Positions 55,211 through 64,000 of a stretch of DNA of 64,000 bases are shown here, one piece after another. The stretch spans positions 130,332,545 through 130,396,544 of the forward strand of contig OZ018328.1 of assembly GCA_963969495.1 (NCBI GenBank). Direction: 5' to 3'. The translations under genes and the position numbers were made by a program. The stretch is from Ceratothoa steindachneri. Taxonomy: Eukaryota > Arthropoda > Malacostraca > Isopoda > Cymothoidae. The notes beneath the pieces were generated by a model. The model saw only the letters and a list, made by a program, of their open reading frames with translations, ran no database searches and had not been told where the DNA came from. The stretch's first letter is position 1, and each line of letters starts with the position of its first letter.

Positions 55211-57852
55211 ATGAATAAAGACAACCTAAGGATCTTGAGCATTAACACCAATGGATGGATAACGAAAAGAGTGCAGTACAGAAACATTTTTAGAACAATT
55301 GATGCCGATATAATCCTAATTTCGGAACACGGAGTCAACACTAATGGTGAAACCATGAAAATATGGAATTGCGAAGTGTTAACTGTAAACCACTCAGAAG
55401 AACGTTACGACGGAGTAGCCATTGCGGTAAAAAAGGGAATCAATTAGAAGTAACTCAGGAACCTAGAAGAGTCTTATCTCTCAATTGAGGTAGACATGAG
55501 CCTGGGAAAAATGATCATCGCACGGGATATCAACCCCTGGGGCGCGGCTATTTACTTAACCATACTATCACGAGTATATTCGGGCGAAGGGTCTCCACCA
55601 TGGAATAGGGGAATGATTGGACAGGAACATCGTCCAGAGAATTGGTCCCGACTTTCCAACCTACATCACGGAAAGATCAGCCACCAAGCCTGACATCTGC
55701 TTGGCCAATTTCCTCCTCCCCTTCAATTATCTCCTGACCCCTGAGGTAATTCCTTGTAGCGACCATATAGGGATTAACTTACAAATTAATGTTAACCCTA
55801 TAACAATTCCAGCCCGCGCAAGGAAGGACTACAACAGGGCGAATTGGGATAATTACGAGCGTTTGCTCAGTAACTGCATCCTGGCAAACTTGGATGAAGC
55901 AGCGCTCGAAGAGATTGACGAGGAAATAGAAAGGCTGGAGAACCAATTAATAGAGGCGGACAGACAGTCCGTTTCCAAAACCATGTACCGAATAAAATCT
56001 GCGTACAAATGGACCGCTCACATGAAAGGTTTATACCGTGAACTGAAAGAATTATATCAAAGAAGCATCACCACGGGAACATCACGTGGAATAATGTACT
56101 GTACAAGAGAAATTAAAGAATAACTTAAGATACTGATCTACGAACAACAAGTAAAAAAGGTGGAACGAGGCTATCGATGAATTAGATAGCGAAATTACTC
56201 CAAAGGAATTCTGGACTAAGATTCAAAGGTTCAAAGGAATTCCCCAGAAAGAAAAAATGGAGCTTGAAGATGCCAACGGTGTACTAAAAGCGGAAGACTA
56301 CGAAATAAAGGAGATTCTAAGAGAAAACTGGGAACAGATCTTCGAAATCAATGAAGAAGAAAATGAAGACTTTGACACTGATTTTGAAAAGCAAATAATA
56401 GACGAGCTAAATAAGATTAGGGGATCATGGGAGAAGAAGATGAAGTGAATAAGGTGACTTAGAAGAACTAGAACGCGCACTTTACTCCTTTAAACAAAGA
56501 GCACCAGGTCGATCGGGACTTATGAAGCTCAACTTCGTCAAAGTAGCGAGATGCGTCCGGGAAGGAATGCTAAACATCTTCGATGCCTGCTTAAATGTAG
56601 GCTACTTTCCCGACGCTTACAAAACGGCTAAGATTATCATTATAACCAAACCTGGAAAAAACCGACAAAAAAGGAGAGTTACCACCCAATATCCATTCTG
56701 GAAAATGGGGAAAAACTCCTCGAGAAAATCATAAACAGAAGACTCGTCGATCACTTGGAAGAATACTCGCTATATAACAACCAGCAGTATGGCTTCAGGA
56801 GAAAGTGAAGCACCGAGATGGCAATAAGTGTCATCACGGAGAAAATTGCACAAGCGAAAAAGAATCGGAGTTATATCAACATTGTATGTAGAGACGTATC
56901 AAAGGCATTTGATAAAGTCTGGATAAGGGGTCTACAGTATAAAATCTTGCAACTGTGTTTAAACCCCAGGCTCGAGAAGATCCTCTGCGACTACGTTATG
57001 GACAGATCAACATATATCAGTATACGTAAAACGGAGCCCCCCCCCCCTCGCCTTCCGCTGAGGGCAGGATTAACTCAAGGCGGGTTCCTATCTCCGACTC
57101 TGTACTCGATATATACAGCTGACATCCCCGAGCCCGTCAATCCCTGGAATCTAAACATTCAATTCGCCGACGATATAAGTTAAATCATCATTGCCGGATA
57201 TCGTAATACACCTATGCAAGCTCGCATGACTGCCGAAGAAATTAGAAACGTTAACGAATACGAGATCAGATGGAAGATACAAACCAACCAGGAAAGGTTT
57301 AAGATTGTCCGGTTGACGTTGAGTATAAATCTTAGCAGATGTGAGAGTGGGGGATGCACGTTATCCCTACACCAACGAGTCCAATGTACTCGGAAAGAAA
57401 ATCACTTTTACCGGGTACAGGAAGCACGTTCCAGATCGGATACTGAAAGCGAAGTTGGCAGTCAGAACCGTCTACTCCTTTAGAAACCTGAGCATGAAAA
57501 ACAAAAGGAAAATATAATGGTACTAATAAGACCAACTCTAATATACCCTTCAGCAACTCTTTTCAGTGCCGCAAAATCGGGACTACAAGAGCTGAAAAAA
57601 ATGCGTTTATATTATCATAAACACAAGAAGAAGGGAAATGAAAAGAACAGAAGACCTACACAGAGCGGCGGAGATCGCTCCGCTCAACTCTCTACTAAAT
57701 GAAAGAGCAAAGCCATGAAAGTAAAGATAGCATCTAACACCACTGATGAGGTCAGAACACTCTTAGACGAAAATCAAAGGAATCCATGCCAAGCAAGATT
57801 TCCAAACAGTGCCAGCAAGCTTGGACGCGAAGTTGTCCCGTTTTATGCATAA
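55211..57852 (+). pseudogene. LINE family A copy A6, ORF2 (endonuclease-RT), decayed
   Basis: It begins MNKDNLRILSINTNGWITKR, with DADIILISEHGVNT and ERYDGVAIAVKKG, then TAG at 55447. Further frames give RIGPDFPTYITERSATKPDI (55640) and IPCSDHIGI, then the linker, then RT blocks: YFPDAYKTAKIIIITKPGK, RDVSKAFDKVWIRGLQYKIL, AGLTQGGFLSPTLYSIYTAD and IQFADDIS, followed at once by a stop. VPQG has become LTQG; FADD is intact. The C-terminal frame ends VVPFYA at 57850-57852, matching the V.P.Y. ends of the other copies. Many stops and shifts. Confidence 0.88.
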
Positions 57853-58300
57853 GAATACGAAACAAATCTCGACCAACCAGCGATGAAAATAACCAACCAA
57901 ATTCGACTCAAAGACTGAACAAGAAAATCTCAACCCAAGGAGACACCGAAAATAAACAAGAAGAAGAAAAGGCACAAGAAGATAGTACGAAATTACGAAG
58001 AAAAGAACGAACAACCACAAGACACACTAACAACAACTACACAAACACAAACAGTAAGATTAAAACATAACTAACAAGATACTAAAAACATAGAAACGTA
58101 AGAAAACACTTTACCAACAATAAATAAACACTTAACCAAGAATACGTCAAGAAAATAAAGGAGAAAATAAATAAACGAATTCAAAAGCTTGAATGCCGAA
58201 TATATACATATATTTGCATGTATATGTGTACACGCAAAATATATGAAACTACATAAAGACAACAATTAACAACAACGACAAAACATGACAGAGATTAGTC
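57853..58300 (+). other. 3' UTR of LINE A6
   Basis: A-rich, with AAAAGCTTGAATGCC at 58183-58197 (family motif) and a degenerate GAGATTAGTCTGATCTCC near 58291 at the place of the second hairpin. A7 begins its 3' end, in the opposite orientation, about 130-150 bp further on. Confidence 0.6.
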
Positions 58301-58429
58301 TGATCTCCAGGCAACTTTGCAATATTTGTAACCCTTCTACTTCCTTACTTTTCACCTCTATCATTCATGTACACTACTATCTCCCACAATACAATACAAT
58401 CTGGGACACCGTACACCGGCGCGTCCCTC

Positions 58430-58898
58430 CCGAGTTTGTACTAGGGCACATGGACTTTAATGACATTGGACATAATGAAGTTAGATATGGAGAGAGAAAA
58501 GTTAGAAATATAGGAAAAATAGATGAAGTTAAAGATCCCTGGTGATAGGGTATCGCAGGATTTTTGTTCTTTTAGTTTTGTGTTCTTCTCAGTGGCGATT
58601 TTTCAAGATCCCTGGTGAAAGGGTATCTCAGGAGTTGTTCTATCATAGATTAGTGTTTCTCTTAGTGTTCTTCTTTCAAGCATTGTGTATTCTGTATCTG
58701 TTGTTCTATTTTTTTGTGTAGTGGAATATGTTTTGTTTTTTTACGTGTGGGTTTGTGGTAGTTTTTTGAGGCATTCAAGCTTTTGTAGGTGTTCTTCTGC
58801 GTTTCTATCGTAGTCTGTATGTTTGTACTTCCTGTGTTCTTCTTCTTGTTTGTACTTTTGTGCAGTGGTTTTCTTTTTGTTGTCTTATAGTCGTGGTC
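58430..58898 (-). other. 3' UTR of LINE A7, hairpin motif twice
   Basis: AGATCCCTGGTGATAGGGTA (58533-58552) and AGATCCCTGGTGAAAGGGTA (58606-58625) are two copies of the family hairpin. GGCATTCAAGCTTTT is at 58770-58784. ATGACATTGGACATAATG near 58459 may be the 3' terminus. Confidence 0.65.
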
Positions 58899-59830
58899 TT
58901 AACTGTAAATGGGTTCTACTCGTATTTCCGTATGGTCTTTACTACTAGTAAAGTTTCTCGTCCTTCTGTATCTGTCCTCCAATGGTATGTCAATATGTCC
59001 CAGCCTTATTTCGCCCTTGCTTGAAGTTCAATGTTAATTGAAGACATCTGAATCTCCTCATGTAGATCCCTCTGCCTCCTTCTTTCTGTTCTTCTAACGT
59101 CTTATTTTGTATCCTTTTTAAGATGACTTATTTGTGTTTTGGAGCTTGCGTTAATATTTACAGGTAGGTACAGCAGCTTGGATCTAATGAGTGCATTATA
59201 GATCTTTTTCTTGTTAGCCGTGCTCAGGTTTTTGAACCTGTAGAATTTTTTAAGCTTAGCCTTCGCTCGTGATGTTGTTTGAGCAACGTCGTTACCTGCC
59301 CACTCTTACCTATCTTTAGCCCAAACACAGTTGCATCTGTGATGTAGGGAATGTGCGCGTCATCTGTTTCGATGCGGCCCAGTTTCCTACGGAAGAGCGG
59401 TATCACCCTGAATTTCAGGGTGTTGGTGGCGCTTTTCCACCTTCTTTCATATCTGTTGACAGGGTCGATCTCATTTGCTGTTAATTGTGCAAGGTGGTCG
59501 GAGTTTCTGAAGGGGGCAGTAATAACCTGGGATATGTCGTCTGCGAATTGGACGTACAGCGAGTCTTCCCTGACCGGATTCTGCAGGTCAAGGGTGTAGA
59601 TGTTGTACAAAAGGGGGCTTAGGCACCTTCCTTGCGGTACCCCTGCAGATAGCTCGAAGTCTGATCCTTGGTAGTCTTTAATCGGTATGTATGCTTTGCT
59701 GTCTGTTATGTAGTCACAAGGTATTTTTTTCTAGTCTTGGATTAAATCCTAGTCTTAGTACCTTGTACTGTAGTCTAGTCCTCCATACCTTTTTTTGGCT
59801 AGCAATCTTTCCAGCTTTTCGGTGATGGTA
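58899..59830 (-). pseudogene. LINE family A copy A7, ORF2 RT and C-terminal part
   Basis: The minus strand from 59830 gives ITEKLERLLA, then AGVPQGRCLSPLLYNIYTLD, VQFADDISQVITAPFRNSD, NRYERRWKSATNTLKFRVIP and FGLKIGKSGQV. After a frame change the thumb region resembles A2 (IMHSLDPSCC, where family text is NALIRSKLLY), then LKRIQNKT. The frame closes VEPIYS before the stop at 58899-58901. FADD is intact. The copy is 5'-truncated at about 59830. Confidence 0.85.
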
Positions 59831-59884
59831 TGGTAGCCAGCGCATATATATACACTCCCCCCCCCCAAAAAAAAAAACCCCCGC

Positions 59885-60030
59885 AAAGAAAGCCAGAGAT
59901 ACCTTTTCACCAGGGGCCTATAGTTTCATTCTACTTTCATTTTCACTTTCCAATTTTTCACCACTATTCTCTCCTACCAAAAATATCCTACTACTATATT
60001 CTTCACTTTATATGTCTAAGGTCCAATGTC
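59885..60030 (+). other. plus-oriented LINE A 3'-end fragment
   Basis: GATACCTTTTCACCAGGGGCC (59899-59919) is the family hairpin in plus orientation. It is followed by the T/C-rich run and GGTCCAATGTCCGTAC seen at other 3' ends. It begins within about 55 bp of the 5' truncation of A7, across a C-run/A-run. Confidence 0.6.
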
Positions 60031-60039
60031 CGTACAGGA

Positions 60040-60535
60040 AGAACAGATGACGGTCGAAGAAGATGCACTAAGGAAAAATCGTGCTGGCAGAATTACCGAT
60101 AATAATTGCTGGTACTTGTTAAGAATGTTTGGAATGAAACTTTATTTGTTTGTTGCTATTTAAACTTTCTTAAATGGCCATGGAGTTATGATTATTCCAA
60201 ACTGGTTTAGGGGTGTTGAAATGAAAAATTGTCTTTTGGCAAAACCTCAAATTTGGAAAAAACTAAAAACAAAGTTCGTTTTCTGGTTTTGAATCTTTAA
60301 TTGTCTGGATGAGAAGTAGGAGTATAATTATTGTACTTCTACCCTGGTTTTACTCGCCAGTATTCCCTATTTTATCTTGCTATCTCATCATCCCAGAGTA
60401 GGTTTGTCGTGAAATGGACGGTTAAATTTCAGTCTCAGACACATTGGTGTTCCTTCTATTATACTTTTAACAGAAGCCTACCCACAGTCCTTCACTCATA
60501 TTGCCTCATCGCTTCATCTTAAAATAATAGTCATT
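60040..60535. other. no recognised gene
   Basis: AT-rich spacer. Only short open frames without motifs. Confidence 0.45.
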
Positions 60536-60570
60536 TATTATTTGAAGACAAAAACAAAACCCATGAGCTT

Positions 60571-60675
60571 CGGACAGAAATAAGGTCCAATTTGACCCTT
60601 TTGAACAATAGAGGTCCCAGTTTTGCCCGTTTGAAGAATAAAGGTCCCAATTTTTCTCCTTTGAAGAATAGTGAT
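60571..60675. repeat. 30-bp tandem repeat
   Basis: Units TTGAACAATAGAGGTCCCAG... (60601-60630) and TTGAAGAATAAAGGTCCCAA... (60631-60660) are both 30 bp. Partial units lie before (60571) and after (60661). Confidence 0.85.
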
Positions 60676-60865
60676 AAAGAGGCAAAGATATAAATTAAAA
60701 ATGTAAGATAAATTAAATCTTAGTGTCAAACATACCATTCGGCATTTGCACCACAAAAGGCATGAAATTAATATTGCTCGCCTTTCACGAAACATAAATT
60801 CCTGTAAATTAGAATGTGTTTATTACAGTGAGATTCTAAATTCTGCATATGGACGCCTGATTCTT
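60672..60865 (+). repeat. dispersed repeat S, copy 1
   Basis: AAAGAGGCAAAGATATAAATT, CATACCATTCGGCAT, GCCTTTCACGAAACATAAAT and GTTTATTACAGTGAGATTCTA recur with small changes at 63722-63955, in the same orientation. Confidence 0.8.
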
Positions 60866-60869
60866 TGTC

Positions 60870-61485
60870 TATGAAATTTAGTGAATGTTTCACAGTTTTA
60901 TGAACGGATCCTATGTTGCGGATTTTTTGGTATGTTTTCCATTTGTCGAAATGAACAGTTTATCATTGCCTAACAACCCTATTCAATTATTGGTAACAGG
61001 GTTGCAGTATCTCAGCGCTCGACAATTTCCACGTATCTCAGGGCTGGTGTCGTCGATGCATTGACAATTCCAACATCCTATATTTGTGAATGGGGAGATC
61101 TTCCGCTATAAATATTGAGTTTGTTTAAAAAGTATGATTCGTCAGCTTGACAGTGAAACCAGACACACTCTGTTTAATTAAGCTATTTGAAAAATGTTGA
61201 GCACATATTTCACGAAAGAAAATATACAAATCTATCATATTTTGATTGAGACGTTCAATAACTTAGATGCATTAGTTTCACCAATTTCATCACACCAATA
61301 GAAAATTACTTCCGCCCATTTTCGAATACTTAATTTAGAATTAAAAACGAAAAAGTAATTTCTAATTATCACTTTATGTTTGTAATTTGTAGAGTGATAT
61401 TTTGACACCTCCAAATACATTTACCTAAACTTGAAACACATTTCTTCCAGTTCATCGCCAAGTTACAAGAAGCACATTTCACTTC
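60870..61485. other. no recognised gene
   Basis: AT-rich sequence. Nothing recognised beyond short chance frames. Confidence 0.45.
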
Positions 61486-61489
61486 GCAC

Positions 61490-61870
61490 GCAATGTTTTT
61501 CTCTCATTCCTAAGAATATAAGAAAAGAAGGAGTCTGCAAAAAGCTAATCAATAGCTGATACGAAACAACCTCTGTTGCCATCATTTAGTTTAGTCCTAC
61601 CTAACATACTCTTTAATAAATCTATCCAATCTATTCTTAAAACTCCGCTTCTCTCAGATGACTAGTTAGACAATTCCATTCATCTACCACTTGAATTGTA
61701 ATCCAATTTCTACCGATCTCTTTCCAAAACCTAAACGTGTCCAACGAAAAGCCATTGTTACGTGTCCTATCTAATTCATTAGAAATAAGAACCTTATCTA
61801 TGTATTCCCTATTATAACCTTTTACTCCAATGACTTGGAGAGAATCTTCAATAAGAAATCGTTTCATTTA
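61490..61870 (-). pseudogene. CR1-like LINE 3' tail (copy T4)
   Basis: The minus strand gives RTRNNGFSLDTFRFWKEIGR, then NWITIQVVDEWNCLTSHLRE. After a shift it gives SFKNRLDRFIKEYVR and a stop. It has the WN block and FKNRLD block of the CR1/Jockey C-terminus and is close to T3 (NGFKLDQFRF). Only the last part of ORF2 and the 3' end remain. Confidence 0.75.
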
Positions 61871-62129
61871 ATTTTCGAATATACTACGATCCATTTTTGT
61901 TTATGGTTTATTCACTACTATATAAATAATAACGAACTTTCAAGCAAAGTTAGATAAGCTAAACAAATGACCTTTTTTTTAGAAGTGGAGGGAGTTTCAA
62001 ATAGAACAAACACCAAACTGTTAAACGAAGGATGTTCCAACCAACCGCGCTAATACTGAAATGCGGTGCTGATAGTTCTTGAATAGGAGAAATCAGGTTA
62101 TTTTCAAATTTACCTATTTGAAGAATAGA

Positions 62130-63550
62130 CTTACCAATAAGATCCGCAGGTTCACCAATGATCTACATAGCTCCTATTACCCGCTTCCATTTCTGACTGT
62201 CCCTTATATTTATCATATCTCTTTTTGAAAGTTATTACTGAGGGATCACTCACTACATCTTCAAGCAAATTGTTCCAGTGGTTTATAACACGGTGTTTGA
62301 AAGTGTTTACAGTTTGTCTTTTGTTGAATCTGCTCTTGTAAAATCGCTTCAGTGTCCTCTTAAATTGGGGTTATTTCCTTGAAAAAATCTGTGGGGTCAG
62401 AATTATCCAATCTAATTATAATTTTAAAAACCTCTATCATGTCGTCTCGTACACGTCGATCCTCCAACTTGGGCATGTCCAGTGTCCTCAGGCGCTCCAT
62501 ATAGCTTAGGCCCCGGAGGCTAGGTACAATTATTCTTGCTCTCTGTTGCACTTTCTCGATTTTGTTTATGTTCCACCTTAGTTAAGGAAATTATATTTGC
62601 ACCGCATACGTCCTGTAGATGACCACGAATCCTTCTTCGGTCTAGTTCTCGAAAGTTCTACGGATGAGCACAAGGATGCTGTTTGCCTTAGATACTACCT
62701 TGCAATATATTCATCAAATCTAAGATTATTTCTGAACAATATCCCTAGATTTTTTTCTGTAACCACTTCCTGTATGTATCTACCATCTATATTATAATTT
62801 TTCCTTTGATTTTCTAGCCCTACATGCCTAACTTTCACTTTGTAGCATTGAAATGCAAACGCCATGTATTCGACCATTCCGTCATTTTGTTGATGTCCCT
62901 CGTAGTTCCTGTTTCTCTACTGTTGTTATTACTGGGCTGTAAATTTTTGTGTCGTCAGCCAAAATTTTACATTTGGAGTTTAGGTCGTTTGGAAGGTCAT
63001 TTATATACACAATAAATATAATTGGACCAAGAACTTTCCCTTGGGGGACTCCGCTGGTGACCTTAGCAGGGTCACACAGCAGACCGTTTACCCTCACCCT
63101 CTGAATTCTGTCAGCGAGAAAATCTTCGATCCACCTCAACACATTTCCTTCTACTAGTATAGCGAAGTTTATATATCAATCGTTCATGAGATACGGTATC
63201 AAATGCTTTGACGAAATCGAAATATACTGTATCAAAGGGTTCATTTCTGTCGTGTAAATCTGTCCACTCACTTAGAGCCTAAAAGTGGTTAGTTAACATA
63301 ATTTGCCACTTCTAAATCCATGCTGATTTGTGTTTATCATATATCCGTTCTCTAGACCTATTACCAACTTGTCGCTTATTATCTCTTCCAATATCTCCCC
63401 AATGATGCTAGTTAGGCTCACTGGCCGGTAGTTCCCTGGATCGTCCCATTTGACCCAGGGACCAGTATTCGGCAAATTTGCAAAACTAAGATCCCTTTTA
63501 AATGTTGCAAAATATATAAGAACCACCCAGAGAGAATTCTTCAAGAGTGA
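62130..63550 (-). pseudogene. CR1-clade LINE, RT to 3' end, decayed
   Basis: Minus-strand frames follow ORF2 order. 63544-63293: DDPGNYRPVSLTSIIGEILE and NQHGFRSGK. About 63270-63150: NEPFDTVYFDF-type text in broken frames. 63142-62882: WIEDFLADRIQRVRVNGL, SGVPQGKVLGPIIFIVYIND and ILADDTKIYS, with the ADD aspartates intact. 62877-62695: NLGILFRNNLRFDEYI. 62551-62360: LRGLSYMERLRTLDMPKLED and RRVRDDMIEVFKII. Then HRVINHWNNLLEDVVSDPSV near 62290. The endonuclease part is missing, so the copy is 5'-truncated, with four or more frame breaks. It differs from the T1-T4 family. Confidence 0.88.
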
Positions 63551-63721
63551 CGCAAAAATGGTGCGAGTGCCTTTTATTTTTAGGAATTTATAACGTATTC
63601 AGAATATCTATGGGTATGATAAAAACCCATAGTAAAATAAAATCATACTATACTCATATGTAAATATCAATTCATTATGTTTATTCTTGGAGATATTTTC
63701 ATAGTTTCCAGTTTCCTTAGA

Positions 63722-63955
63722 GAAAGAGGCAAATATATAAATTAAAAAGGTAAGATAATAAATTAAATCTTAATGTCGAACATACCGTTCGGCATATGCA
63801 TCACAAAAGACATGAAACTAATTTTGCTTGCCTTTCACAAAACATAAATTCCTGTTAAGAAGATTGTAATAAGTCTTTTCACAATCCATTTATCCATTTT
63901 TATTTTTGCCTTGTGTTTATTCCAGTAAGATTCTACATGCCACATATGGAGCCTA
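63722..63955 (+). repeat. dispersed repeat S, copy 2
   Basis: Same sequence as 60672-60865 with scattered differences and an extra block of about 45 bp (63860-63910). The pair lies about 2.9 kb apart in direct orientation around the two CR1 relics. Confidence 0.8.
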
Positions 63956-64000
63956 CATTGTATGATAAATTAAAAAAAACTTTCCTCACTACCTCTCACC

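Overview
This window looks like invertebrate animal DNA made almost entirely of transposable-element remains. I found no intact host protein-coding gene and no bacterial-style operon. Reasons for an animal genome: long (TA)n tracts, non-LTR retrotransposons of the Jockey/I, CR1 and L2-like groups, Penelope-like elements with GIY-YIG endonucleases, a Ty3/gypsy element with paired LTRs, a hAT-type non-autonomous DNA transposon and SINE-like relics. An arthropod is plausible, but the sequence does not settle the taxon.

Layout. 1-10 kb: AT-rich sequence with an L2-like LINE relic (140-1180), CR1-like 3' tails and simple or minisatellite repeats. 10.5-19.7 kb: a 5S-like SINE relic, a truncated Jockey-type LINE (A1, minus), four Penelope-like (PLE) fragments with hammerhead-like motifs, a hAT element with a target-site duplication, and repeat family R. 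20-41.9 kb: a dense field of one Jockey-superfamily LINE family, called family A here. Copies are A2 (20236-25150, plus, the best preserved), A3 (minus), A4 (plus), A5 (minus) and A8 (minus, ORF1 only). Family A has ORF1 with three zinc knuckles and ORF2 with an apurinic-type endonuclease and reverse transcriptase (RT). 41.9-53.2 kb: a nested structure. A minus-strand R copy contains a CTATG-rich satellite. That satellite is split by an LTR retrotransposon (42626-50734, TSD CTATG) and by a second, solo-like LTR (51447-52939). 53.6-60 kb: family A copies A9, A6 and A7 plus an inverted 3' end. 60-64 kb: CR1 relics and a dispersed repeat pair.

Most notable: the Ty3/gypsy element encodes integrase upstream of RT in one continuous reading frame (gag-PR-INT-RT-RNase H), the order known for the Gmr1-like group. 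Other notable points are a PLE 3' end followed by a PLE 5' start with a hammerhead-like core between them, two hairpin motifs conserved in the 3' UTRs of family A, and two family A bodies joined head-to-head to inverted 3' ends.

The elements do not form a pathway. They record successive and nested insertions. Nearly all reading frames carry frameshifts, stops or catalytic substitutions, so the elements are probably immobile, with A2 closest to intact. All similarity calls come from reading translations by eye; no database search was run.
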